A stretch of DNA of 23,209 bases from Welwitschia mirabilis (taxonomy: Eukaryota > Gnetophyta > Gnetopsida > Welwitschiales), in NCBI GenBank assembly GCA_051453625.1, contig JBOZIK010000001.1:30510473-30533681 (forward strand), in the 5' to 3' direction. Positions 9,879 to 18,960 of the stretch are shown one piece after another (positions within the stretch are counted from its first letter, which is position 1; every line of letters starts with the position of its first letter). The notes beneath the pieces were generated by a model. That model was not told the origin of the DNA. It saw nothing but the letters and a program-made list of their open reading frames with translations, and searched no databases. The translations under genes were made by a program, and so were the position numbers.

Positions 9879-10680
9879 TCTAATCTCTTATCTGTTTCTC
9901 AAATTACAATAGCCTTATCTTGTATTATAATATTTTGGCCTAACTTTTATTTCTTTAAGAACATTCAGATACAGTAGACGATTGGTTGTGGTATTAAGTA
10001 ATGGAACCTATACTACTTAGACCTAAAGTCAGAAACTTCAGACAAGTTGTTCAAGTCTTAGTAGTGAATGACACTAGTGTGGAAAAGTGAAAAGAAAAAA
10101 TATTGTTGCAGCATCAACGATTAGGACATACATATTTTGGATACCTAAAAATATTATTCCCTAGTTTGTTTGAAAGAATTGATATCTCTAATTTTTATTG
10201 TAATGTATGTGAACTTGCAAAAAGTCATTAAACTTCATTTCCATCAAATTTAAATAAAAATCTTCACTCTGACGTATGGGGGCCATCTAAAATTCCAACT
10301 TTGGATGGATCTCACTAGTTTATAACATTCATTGATGATTGTACTAGAATGACATGGTTGTGACTAATGAAATTCAAAAGTGAAGTAAATTTACTGTTTC
10401 AAAGATTTCACAGAACCATTAAAACTCAATATAATTCACATATCTGTGTTCTCCATAGTGACAATGGTGGGTAATATCAAAATTCTAAACTTAAGGATTA
10501 TTTTAAAGCACAAGAAATGATTAATCAGGCCACATGTGTTGATACACCTTAGATAAATGGGATAGTTGAGAGAAAAATTGGCATTTACTTGAAGTAGTTT
10601 GTGCTTTACTAATTCAAGCTCATATGCCATTGTCTTATTGAGGAGAATCTATTTCCAATGTAGTATATTTAATAATAGAA
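9879..10680 (+). pseudogene. copia A GAG-pre-integrase and integrase core
   Basis: The integrase inserts element cDNA into nuclear DNA. After a pre-integrase region ending in LYYLDL, the zinc-binding HHCC module appears as HQRLGH and CNVC (about 10110-10215). The catalytic core follows with all three acidic residues: Asp 10271-10273 in LHSDVWGP, Asp 10460-10462 in LHSDNGG and Glu 10568-10570 in GIVERK. There are 35 residues between the last two, the family's D,D35E spacing. Stops include 9975, 9999, 10088, 10229, 10316 (expected Trp), 10361, 10472 (expected Glu, a G-to-T change), 10550 (expected Gln) and 10639 (expected Trp). A frameshift lies near 10575. The active-site residues are intact but the protein cannot be made. 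Confidence 0.9.
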
Positions 10681-11460
10681 ATCCCTCATATACCATTGAC
10701 TTCAAAACATCACTTTAAGCACTGACCAAGAGTTTAACTTCTCTGCCAGTGCCAAACCTGCCTCCTCATGTATTTGGATGTGTAGTCTTTGTACATATCC
10801 ATAAACAACAACGACAAAAGTGAGCTCCACAAGCCTTGTAGTGTATTCTTCTTGGGTAAGCTACAAATAAAAAAGGATACATGTGTTATCATCCTTCAAC
10901 TAAGTGGATGTTTATAACAATGGATGTAGTCTTTCATGAAGATTCAATGTATTTCTCTTTTGAGCTGGAACCTCAGAGGGAGAAGAATCAGAAGGAAGTT
11001 CAGACACTAGAATATGAGTTTCAGGTGGAGTATGAGTTTCAGGGAAAGTATCAACTTCCTGATAATGATGTTTTTAGTAAATTAAATCACAGTGATAACT
11101 CTTTAAAGCATGATGAAAAAGGTGATGATCACCAATTGGAGTATGAGAGGATGGTTGAGTCAAAACCTAAAGTTACGAGTTCATCAATTAAAAATGAAGA
11201 GGTGATTGAAGAATCTAAGTTCCTAAATAATATACCACGCTAATTGTTTATTGAGGATTCTTCTACTTTCAAACTTAAACCACCTAGAAAGCAATTACCT
11301 GAGCGTCTTACTAGAAGTATTTCTAAACCTACTTATGAACCTAAAATTTTAATTAAAGCCAGATATCCCGTGAACCATTATGTATCAAATTAATATTTAT
11401 TAGAATTAAATAAGTAATTTATAAATCAATTATCTACAGTGATTGTTCCTAACAGTGTGC
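10681..11460 (+). pseudogene. copia A integrase C-terminus and linker
   Basis: The less conserved stretch between integrase and RT. A NLPPHVFGCVVFVH block (about 10754-10797) and the MDVVFHEDSMYF block (about 10920-10957) mark the integrase C-terminal part. The open frame 10881-11243 then runs into an acidic Glu/Asp-rich linker in which EYEFQ occurs three times in quick succession (about 11010-11050), a small internal repeat. After TAA at 11241 the same frame continues through KPPRKQLPER and SKPTYEP to INQLSTVIVPN, with further stops at 11391 and 11415. Confidence 0.8.
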
Positions 11461-12300
11461 AAGAAGATTTAGCTGATCCAAAATGAAGAGTTACGATGGC
11501 TGAAGAAATGAAATCCTTATAAAAGAATGAAATGTGGGAACTTATTAATTGCCTACCAAGAAAGAAACAAGTAGGATGTCGATGGGTTTATACTATAAAG
11601 TATAAAGTGAATGACATAATTAAACATTTTAAAGTAAGATTGGTGATAAAGGATTATGTACAAACCTATGGTGTAGATTACATAGAAATGTTTGCACTAG
11701 TAGCTAAAATTAATATTGTTAGAGTATTGTTATTATTAGCTATTAACTTGGATTGGCCATTGTAATAGTTTGATGTAAAAAATGCCTTCTTACATGGTGA
11801 GTTGTCTAAAGAAATCTATATGGATATTGTAACAAGATGTATGATATCTGAAAAACAGAGTAGAAAAGTGTGCAAGCTAAAAAAATCATTGTATGGACTG
11901 AAGTAGTCTCTAAGATCATGGTTTGGAAGATTTACAAAGTCTATGATAACTTTTGGATACCACAAAAGTAATTCAGATTACACTTTATTTCTGAAAATGG
12001 AACATGGTAAAATCATTGCTCTTGTTATATATGTAGACAACATGGTAGTAATAGGAAATAATCTAGAAGAAATGAAGGCTTTGCAAGAACACTTATTCAA
12101 AGAATTTGAAATAAAAGACATGAACTACTTGAAATATTTTCTTGGGATTAAAGTTTCAAGATCAAAAAGGGGAATCTTTCTATCCCAAAGAAAATACACT
12201 TTAGAATTATTAAAAGAAATAGATATGTTGGGTTATTAACAAGTTAATATACCAGTTGAGGAAGGACTGAAATTATGTATAGAAGCAAACCAAGTACTTG
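11461..12300 (+). pseudogene. copia A reverse transcriptase, active site mutated
   Basis: RVT_2-type reverse transcriptase, which copies element RNA to cDNA. Blocks in order: [57 protein letters not shown] (first catalytic Asp, 11772-11774, kept), [11 protein letters not shown] and SWFGRFTKSM, then YVDNM at 12030-12044, where the family has YVDDM. The second catalytic Asp is Asn (AAC at 12039-12041), one G-to-A change. It continues with YFLGIKVSRS and GIFLSQRKYTLELL. Stops: 11484 (expected Trp), 11520, 11763, 11766, 11904 (all expected Gln) and 12237. The frame is otherwise uninterrupted from 11461 to 12300, so indels are few here. Confidence 0.92.
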
Positions 12301-12989
12301 TAGAAAAAGAAAGATATATAAGACTTGGGGGAAGGCTAATGTACTTAGCTCACACAAGGCCTAACCTAGCTTATGCATTGAGTATTGTCAGTTAATTCAT
12401 ACATAACCCTAGAGAATAACATATGAATGTAGTGATGAGAATCTTGAGATACTTGAAATGTGCTCCTTGGAAAGGAATTTTGTTTACTAAAAATAAAAAT
12501 TGGTAAGATATTGATGTCTATACTAATGCTAATTAGGCTAGAGAAATTAATGATAGAAGGTCAACTTTTGGTTACTTCACATTTGTAAGAGGTAATCTTG
12601 TTACTTGAAGAAGCAAAAAACAAAATGTTGTTACTTGATCAAGTGCAGAAGCTAAGTTTAGAGGTATTGCACTTGAGCTGTGTGAAGCTTTATGGATATG
12701 ATTGCTTTTGCAAGATTTGGATTATCCACCATAGTAGCCAAATTAATTGTACTGTGATAGCAAGGCTGCATGTGATATAGCTCATAATCCTGTCCATCAT
12801 GATTGTACTAAGCATGTTGAGGTTGATAGATTCTTTATCAAAGAGAAGTTAGATGGCAAAATTATGGAGCTTCCCAAGATTTGATCTGAAGATCAGTTAG
12901 CAGATATCCTTATCAAGGCTATATCAAAACGTGTTTTTTCAAAATGTCTTGGAAAGTTGGACATGTATGATATCTATGCATCAACTTAA
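12301..12989 (+). pseudogene. copia A RNase H, broken
   Basis: RNase H degrades the RNA strand during cDNA synthesis. MYLAHTRPNLAYALSIVS (from about 12340) and MRILRYLK precede the domain. The first acidic box reads VYTNAN where YTDAD is expected, so the first catalytic Asp is Asn (12525-12527), as is the second Asp of that box. [33 protein letters not shown] and DQLADI follow. In-frame stops lie at 12393, 12417, 12504, 12534, 12606, 12636, 12699, 12732, 12735, 12744 and 12882, nearly all at expected Gln, Trp or Arg. The natural stop is probably TAA 12987-12989, which overlaps the polypurine tract. Confidence 0.9.
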
Positions 12990-12996
12990 GGGGAAG
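12988..12996 (+). other. polypurine tract of element A
   Basis: AAGGGGAAG directly abuts the 3' LTR. This is the RNase H-resistant primer for plus-strand cDNA in LTR retrotransposons. Confidence 0.9.
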
Positions 12997-13270
12997 TGAT
13001 GACATATTCTTGTACAAGCTATAAAATATTTAGTTTCCTAAATATAGAGTCAACCAAACCCCTAACCTATAGCAGAGAATTAGGTATAAATCAGTTCCCT
13101 AACTTATAGCTAAGAATTAGGTGTCAATTAGTTCCCTAACTTGTAGCTAAAAATTAGTTGTTAATTAGTTTTTTCTATTATTGGTCTCTTAATTATACAA
13201 TATAAATTCTTGTATATTCTTGTGACAAATGAGTGAAATAGAAAAAAATTGAATACTCTCATATCATTCA
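12997..13270 (+). repeat. 3' LTR of copia element A
   Basis: Begins TGATGACATATTC and ends ATATCATTCA. It aligns without gaps with 8377-8650, with 22 differences by hand count, and keeps the three 37-bp units (13049-13159) and TATA box (13201-13207). The equal length and canonical TG/CA ends fix the element's boundaries. Confidence 0.95.
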
Positions 13271-13796
13271 AGTGAATTTTGACAGATAATAGAGGAGATC
13301 ACATATTACATAATTTGAAAGATAAATTTATTTGAATTTCCTTAAGGATATAAAATTTTATAGCAAATCACACATAAGGGATTTTTAAAAGATGGATTTT
13401 AGTTTCATTTCCTAAAATTCATATAGACGTTACAAAAAATTGCTTAATGTAAAATTCTAAAGGAGGAATTTTAGTTGAATTTCATGATGGATCTAAAATT
13501 TTGGAATATGTTATAATAAATGAATGTAGAAAGACAGGTTTATGTACTAGATTTGAATCTTTTATAAATATTATTGGAATCTAGCTTTGACTAAAGAATG
13601 TTAACATGTATGCATCTTTGTCTCTATTTAAGTAGCCTTTGTCTCCATTTGAGTAAAGATTCTTTTAACGTCCTTCTCATAGTCAACTATGCTTCAAGTT
13701 TGAAAGGAGAATTCATTTAATTATTTCTTCATGCCACTCGACAAATACTCTTCAGAGAGGTAATACATTAAGTACCTACTCCTTTACTGAATGCAC
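13271..13796. other. spacer between copia elements A and B
   Basis: 526 bp of AT-rich sequence without a recognisable gene. The only structure seen is a 21-bp tandem pair at 13617-13637 and 13638-13658, each starting TTTGTCTC followed by TATTTAAG or CATTTGAG. Confidence 0.5.
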
Positions 13797-14040
13797 TATT
13801 AAGTGTAGGACACACTTATGAAAATATAAATAAATCTAAATGAATTTTTTATTAAATTAATAAGCAAGCTAGACTATTATATATAGCCTTACATAGTAAA
13901 ACTGAAAAACAAGAAATTAGTAGATCAAATCTTAACAAAGTCTAATGTGATAAGATTAATTTAGAGAGAAAATAAATCCCTTAAAATACGTATTTATTAA
14001 CAAACCTTCTAAACAAAAGAGTAAGAATAAATGCTAAACA
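13797..14040 (-). repeat. 3' LTR of copia element B
   Basis: On the minus strand it starts TGTTTAGCATTTATTC directly after the polypurine tract and ends CTACACTTAATA, so the terminal CA has become TA. It aligns throughout with 21491-21731; the shared block AAACAAGAAATTAGTAGATC (minus-strand complement) is the best conserved part. It has a TATATATAA box on the minus strand near 13880. Confidence 0.9.
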
Positions 14041-14050
14041 TTCCTCCCTG
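14041..14050 (-). other. polypurine tract of element B
   Basis: On the minus strand CAGGGAGGAA abuts the TG of the 3' LTR, as expected for the plus-strand primer. It fixes the element's orientation. Confidence 0.85.
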
Positions 14051-14055
14051 AAACT

Positions 14056-14715
14056 GAATGCTACTAGCATTTAGTTTATATTAGTTTCATAAGAAAATAT
14101 TAGTAGTTCTTGCAGCTTTAAAAAAACATCCAGATTAAGTGGTTTAATCATCAAATTTACCAATTATTCCTATGTGCCATAGTGCACCAACTCCATTGTA
14201 CTAGCCTTTGTGAGATCTTAAAGGAAATGGAACTGCACATCTATATGCTTAGTACAATAATGCATTACTAGATTTTTTGAATGTTTGGTTGGAGAACTAC
14301 TATCACAACGAATAATAGTTGACTTAGCACCCTTTTCAACCATATAGTTTGGCATGCACACAAAGCTACAGTAATAAACTCTGCCTTTATAGTAGATAGT
14401 GTGACTACTGGTTTTTTTTTTTTTTTTTTAATGATCAAGATACTACTCTTAAACTCAATAAAAACACATAACTTGAGGTGCTATTTTGTATTGTACATCT
14501 CTAGCATAATCATTGTTAATATAAATAATATGTTTATCATCTTCTTCCTTCCTATAGAAAATCCCATACTTAGTTGTTCTCTTCAAATGTCTCAACACCC
14601 TTTTCATCACCTATAAATAAAGCTTAGTAGGATTCTCCATGTACTTCCTAATAAAGCTCACCACAAACATCATGTCTGGCTAAGTAGTTGTGAGATACAT
14701 GGGACTACTCATACT
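14056..14715 (-). pseudogene. copia B RNase H, broken
   Basis: On the minus strand: KRVLRHLKRTTKYGIFYRKEEDD, then an INNDYARD box where the family has a TDSDYAGD-like box (catalytic Asp replaced by Asn), then a disrupted stretch containing A18 (T14412-T14429 on the plus strand). After that, PVVTLSTIKAEFI and CACQTIWLKRVL, then a frameshift into CDSSSPTKHSKN, HYCTKHIDVQFHFL and KPLNLDVFLKLQELL near the C-terminus. A stop sits in HFL.DL where Arg is usual. The run of A lies exactly where the family has SSKKQPVVTLS, so it probably grew by slippage from the Lys codons. Confidence 0.82.
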
Positions 14716-15530
14716 CTATTTATTATGAGTCTTATCCACCTTAACTCCTCCTTCATCATTTACGAGCTTAATGCCAGGGACAATTAGATTATAAACAAAA
14801 TTACTTTTATCCATTCCAAACCTTTGTAGTACATCTAATACATACTTCTTTTGACTGATAAAAATTCCATCTGATCTTTGTGAGACTTTAAGACCAAGGA
14901 AATATCTCATCTGACCAAGATTTGTCATGTTAAACTCATGCTTCATGGAATTTTAAAAATTCTGTTAACATTACTTCATCATTTCTAGTAAAAATAAGAT
15001 CATTAACATACAAACTTACAATTAACACTTTGACTTATTTTCTTATTTTGAAAATAGTATATGCTTGTAATCCCATTTTTTAAAACCTTCGTTTATGAAT
15101 TAGTCTTATATACAACTATACCAAGCATGTGGTGCTTGCTTAAGCCCATAAAGTGCCTTTTTTAACTTGTAAACATTCTGTCCATTTTGCTTTGCACATA
15201 GCCATAAGGTTGCTCCACAAAAACTTGTTCCTTTAATTCACCATATAAGAATGCAGGCTTTACATCTAGCCAGTAGATAGTCCATCCTCTTTGGGCTGTA
15301 ATTCTATCACTAAATGAATTATCTCCATATGGGCCATCAGTGCAAATACTTCTGTATAATTTATCCCTTGTTACTGAGCACACCCCTTCACAACAAGCCT
15401 GGCCTTGTATTTATCCACTTCTTTTTTTTTTATTAAGTTTAGTTTTATAGACCCAATTCATACTAACCTTCTTTGCTGCATCAGGTAAATCTATCAATTT
15501 TCACATGTCATTCCTTTCTATTGTTTTCAT
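14716..15530 (-). pseudogene. copia B reverse transcriptase, active site mutated
   Basis: On the minus strand, beginning near 15530 with the DLPDAAKKVSMNWVYKTKLN block (an expected Trp shortly before it is TGA). Then DKYKARLVVKG, NYTEVFA, GWTIYWLDVKPAFLYGELKEQVFVEQPYGY (first catalytic Asp kept, about 15260) and, at 14999-15010, YVND where YVDD is expected. The first Asp of the pair is Asn (AAT, 15002-15004), a G-to-A change. The open frame 14716-14946 then gives FNMTNLGQMRYFLGLKVSQ, GIFISQKKYVLDVLQRFGMD and VKVDKTH, all typical copia RT C-terminal blocks. Several frameshifts separate the open pieces. Confidence 0.9.
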
Positions 15531-16060
15531 TTCCACATCCATACCTCTCCTTTATTTTTCACTCTTCATGATATCTTTAAAGTGGATAGGATGACCAGCT
15601 GCAAGCATGGCCAAATGTGCATCATTGTCTTCTTCAGAAAGTCCTTTTCCTATTTCATAGTCTCTCATACAAGCTAGTGGTTCTATAATCCTCCTTTAAT
15701 TAGAGTGAGATGAGTTTCCTTTTTTCAAGAATTAGATGAAACATTCTCCTCTATATCACCTTCATTATCAAATTCAGTTTCTTTTTCATTCTCATCAATC
15801 ACAACAACTTCCTCCATAAGATTACTTGATTTGAGATTGCACATAATAGGCTTTTCATATTTCTTATCCCAATCCCCATTCTTATCCTCTTCAAATATAA
15901 CATCCCTGCATATTATGATCCTTTGTAAAGCTAGATCATTAAGTTGAAAGCCTTTGATTCCTCACTAACTCCTAATAGAACACAGCTCAAGCTGTTATCA
16001 TCGAGTTTAGTTCTTGTACCATTTAGAGCATGAACATGAGAGATACAACCCAAAACTCTA
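15531..16060 (-). pseudogene. copia B integrase C-terminus and acidic linker
   Basis: On the minus strand LDDNSLSCVLLGVSEESKAF (about 16000-15945) marks the end of the integrase region. It is followed by a VIFEEDKNGDW-like block and a Glu/Asp-rich linker (EENVSS and similar), with frameshifts and stops. There are no catalytic residues here; this is the variable hinge between integrase and RT. Confidence 0.75.
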
Positions 16061-16390
16061 AAGTACTCAACTAAAGTCTAAACTCCACTTCAAGCTTCTT
16101 CCAGAGTCTTATTCTTCATCATTAGTTTTGGACTTTGATTTAAGACATGCACCACCCAGTTAACTACTTCATGCCAGAAGGTTTTTAGAACTTTCTTTTT
16201 TGAAAGCTTACTATGAATCTTGTTCATAATGGTTCTATTCTTTTATTCCACAACTTCATTCTATTATGGTGTGTAGGTAGCTGTCAATTGTCTTTGTATT
16301 CCATTTACATCACAAAAATTAATGAATTATTATGATTTGAACTCTCCTTCTCGATTAGTGAGTAAGCCTTTAATAGACAAGTTTGTTTCC
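16061..16390 (-). pseudogene. copia B integrase core, second half
   Basis: On the minus strand from the insertion edge: ETNLSIKGLLTNREGEF, NFCDVNGIQRQLTATYTP with two stops where two Gln are expected, NEVVE with the catalytic Glu, then KNRTIMNKI, KTFWHEVVNWVVHVLNQSP and VEYFRVLGCISHVHA. The family reads TDRGGEF where TNREGEF stands, so the second catalytic Asp is Asn and a Gly is Glu, both G-to-A. The piece begins within a few codons of where the first half (19762-20290) stops, so the two halves were one domain before the insertion. Confidence 0.88.
16386..16390. repeat. target-site duplication, left copy (TTTCC)
   Basis: TTTCC lies at the left edge of the nested insertion and again at 19762-19766. 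The integrase reading resumes across it, which supports these as the duplicated target rather than chance. Confidence 0.65.
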
Positions 16391-16444
16391 TATAATGACC
16401 AAATTTTTTTTGTAGTTAAAAATATTCATCTTTAATGCCTTGAT

Positions 16445-16456
16445 GCTCTGATTTCA
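16445..16456 (-). other. PBS-like site inside the nested insertion
   Basis: On the minus strand TGAAATCAGAGC matches the Met-tRNA PBS TGGTATCAGAGC at 10 of 12 positions. Three bases upstream on that strand the sequence ends in TTATTACA, a fitting LTR end. A weaker copy of the same junction (16508-16519, 7 of 12) lies 63 bp away, again with a three-base spacer and TGTAACA (plus strand) beyond it. Confidence 0.5.
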
Positions 16457-16530
16457 AAATGTAATAACTCAAAATTTTCACAGTTGAAAAATCTTCATAA
16501 ACTTGATGCTTTGAATTTAGAATGTAACAC

Positions 16531-17371
16531 CTGCATTTCTTGTTCTAAACGTATGAACATTACATATTTAGAAAAGGATTAAATCCTTATTATTCTCCTC
16601 TAAGCAATGAATTAATTAAAAATTATTATCTATATTATTAATAGAAAATTTAAACTCTATAATTTTCATCTCAAGAATTTATAACTTCCTTTAATAATGA
16701 CTCTCTTTAAGGTGGCCCTCTCCTCCATAAAACCTTACTTGTTCCATCTTTATCATTATTGAGAAAGGTGGACATAGAGACAGGCCATCACAGTGCAAAA
16801 ACATTATGGTGTGGACGACGGAGGCAACAAAAGATGCGATAGGTGGGATGCTGAAAAGAGAACACCATTAACAAATAGCCATTGTTATTCCTTTAATGCA
16901 TGAATGTCATAGAAGAAATGAGAATTTTCTAGGACCTAATTATAGTGGTAGAGATAAGAAGCATGCTTTCTCTATGGTGATAATTTCTTATGATGATTAA
17001 GATGGAGTGGATATTTCATAAATTCATTTTGTTATATTAAATATCCACTTCATGGTGTAAAAGTTAAGCATATATGAAATCAATATGATGGGTGGCTGTT
17101 CGATTCTCATTGATTACAGATGATAGTCTTTTAAAAATTGCATTGAGTATAAAGGGTTAATATTTTTTTAATAATTATGGTTTTAATTACAATGCATTAC
17201 ATGTGGAACCTCTTAAAAATTCTCACCTCAATAAAATTTGACAAAGGTTTTCTTCTCATATAATATTAACTTTGGCTCATAACTTACATAATGCTTTTTT
17301 TAATTAAAAGAATTTCTTTAAGATTTTTAATTTAAATAATTAAAAATTATGCGTATAATTAATCATCTAAT
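16531..17371. other. non-coding body of the nested insertion, left part
   Basis: No coding frame or named motif is recognised. A short, more GC-rich patch at 16760-16850, including GTGTGGACGACGGAGGC, stands out against the AT-rich background but matches nothing I know. Confidence 0.4.
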
Positions 17372-17560
17372 GAATAGATGTTAACACATAAATTCTATGT
17401 TCATTACTATATTTGACAATAAAACCTTCCAGAAAACTTTCAAGGAATACATATAAAAGAGAGGCAATAACCACAATTTCAAGGAAAGATATAAATGATT
17501 TAACATTCAATACAATACTAGGGAGTTCGAATTTCTTAACAAGCATTCAAATTTCACTCC
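17372..17560. repeat. 189-bp direct repeat, copy 1 (left gap edge)
   Basis: Ungapped match to 18186-18374 with 18 differences by hand count (about 90% identity). This copy stops exactly where the N run begins. Open frames crossing here continue only into N and are not genes. Confidence 0.9.
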
Positions 17561-18185
17561 NNNNNNNNNNNNNNNNNNNNNNNNNNNNNNNNNNNNNNNN
17601 NNNNNNNNNNNNNNNNNNNNNNNNNNNNNNNNNNNNNNNNNNNNNNNNNNNNNNNNNNNNNNNNNNNNNNNNNNNNNNNNNNNNNNNNNNNNNNNNNNNN
17701 NNNNNNNNNNNNNNNNNNNNNNNNNNNNNNNNNNNNNNNNNNNNNNNNNNNNNNNNNNNNNNNNNNNNNNNNNNNNNNNNNNNNNNNNNNNNNNNNNNNN
17801 NNNNNNNNNNNNNNNNNNNNNNNNNNNNNNNNNNNNNNNNNNNNNNNNNNNNNNNNNNNNNNNNNNNNNNNNNNNNNNNNNNNNNNNNNNNNNNNNNNNN
17901 NNNNNNNNNNNNNNNNNNNNNNNNNNNNNNNNNNNNNNNNNNNNNNNNNNNNNNNNNNNNNNNNNNNNNNNNNNNNNNNNNNNNNNNNNNNNNNNNNNNN
18001 NNNNNNNNNNNNNNNNNNNNNNNNNNNNNNNNNNNNNNNNNNNNNNNNNNNNNNNNNNNNNNNNNNNNNNNNNNNNNNNNNNNNNNNNNNNNNNNNNNNN
18101 NNNNNNNNNNNNNNNNNNNNNNNNNNNNNNNNNNNNNNNNNNNNNNNNNNNNNNNNNNNNNNNNNNNNNNNNNNNNNNNNNNNNN
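17561..18185. other. assembly gap, 625 N
   Basis: A run of N, that is, undetermined sequence whose true size is unknown. It sits between two copies of a 189-bp repeat that each touch the gap edge. Confidence 1.
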
Positions 18186-18374
18186 AAATAGATGTTAATA
18201 CATAAATCCTATGTTGATTACTATATTTAACAATAAAACCTTCAAGAAAACTTCCAAGTAATACATATAAAAGAGAGGCAATAACTACAATTTCAAGGAA
18301 AGATATATATGATTTAACATTCAATACAATACCGGGGAATTTTAAATTCTCAACAAGCATTTAAATTTCACTCC
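18186..18374. repeat. 189-bp direct repeat, copy 2 (right gap edge)
   Basis: Starts at the first base after the gap and matches copy 1 along its full 189 bp. Unique sequence continues beyond 18374. Confidence 0.9.
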
Positions 18375-18854
18375 AAAAAAATTTATCAAATAGCTTAAAA
18401 CTTAAAGAAATATTAATACACAAGAGTGATATTCACTTCTTGAATTATAGCATCATCACCTAAAAGATTAATTACATAGGTCCTTCAAATACAAAAATAG
18501 AAATTTATTAACTCCTACAAAAATTCAAGGATGAACAAGTATCTCTAGATGTGAATAAACAAATAAAAGTCTCCTAGCATTAATTTTTCTCCACCATACT
18601 TCTTGAAACGTTTCCTACACATTAAACATAGTGTGAGAACTGTATCTCCATAGTTCCTAGTGTAGGCCATGGTAAGGTTTAGGGTAAGGAAGTTTCCAAT
18701 ACTTAAAAGGGATCCTCAAGATTAATGAATAACTAAAACCTCATATCAGGTATAATAATCAAGATGCAAATATCCAAGTCTCAATAAACATGAAAATGTT
18801 CAATGAACAGTATGCCTTATCAGAGGGGTGTCAATTACTCATTGTCTAGTGGAT
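18375..18854. other. non-coding body of the nested insertion, right part
   Basis: 480 bp without a recognisable gene or motif. The base composition is less AT-extreme from about 18600 onward, leading into the GC-richer internal repeat. Confidence 0.4.
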
Positions 18855-18910
18855 CATTCCTATGGCCAATAGGAACCCTTCAGGTGGAATAACCCTCTGA
18901 AGCTACATGA
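18855..18910. repeat. 106-bp-period repeat with hairpin, copy 1
   Basis: Shares TCCTATGGCCAATAGGA (18858-18874), then CCCTTCAGGTGG, CCTCTGAAGCTACATGA with the second copy 106 bp downstream. The 17-mer is an inverted repeat, TCCTAT/ATAGGA around GGCCA, so it can fold into a short hairpin. Confidence 0.75.
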
Positions 18911-18922
18911 CATCATGTCATG
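18906..18922. repeat. 17-bp near-perfect palindrome
   Basis: CATGACATCATGTCATG has two perfect 8-bp arms around a single central base. It lies between the two hairpin copies. Possibly a protein-binding or hairpin site in the LTR; no function is shown. Confidence 0.6.
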
Positions 18923-18960
18923 AAATAGCTAGATGGATAAGCATCCTGATCACTAACAAC

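Larger units (their letters stand above)
8377..13270 (+). mobile_element. Ty1/copia LTR retrotransposon A, full-length but dead
   Basis: A 4894-bp element with the complete copia architecture: 274-bp LTRs (8377-8650 and 12997-13270) beginning TG and ending CA, a Met-tRNA PBS, then gag, protease, integrase, reverse transcriptase and RNase H in the order that defines Ty1/copia, and a polypurine tract abutting the 3' LTR. By hand count the LTRs differ at 22 of 274 positions (about 92% identity; 16 transitions, 6 transversions) with no indel. The coding region carries about three dozen in-frame stops and several frameshifts, and the RT active site is mutated, so it cannot mobilise itself. No perfect target-site duplication is visible: TAATT precedes it and AGTGA follows. 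Confidence 0.95.

Noticed and set aside
10436-10630. 64-codon minus-strand open frame and the similar one at 9139-9348
   Set aside because: Both are antisense shadows of the gag and integrase coding strand of element A.
11010-11050. EYEFQ repeats in the linker of element A as a possible separate repeat protein
   Set aside because: It is within the variable acidic hinge between integrase and RT, in frame with both, and only a local duplication.
17413-18360. Long open frames of about 260 codons on both strands
   Set aside because: Most of each is the 625-base N gap; only a few dozen real codons remain and they show no domain.
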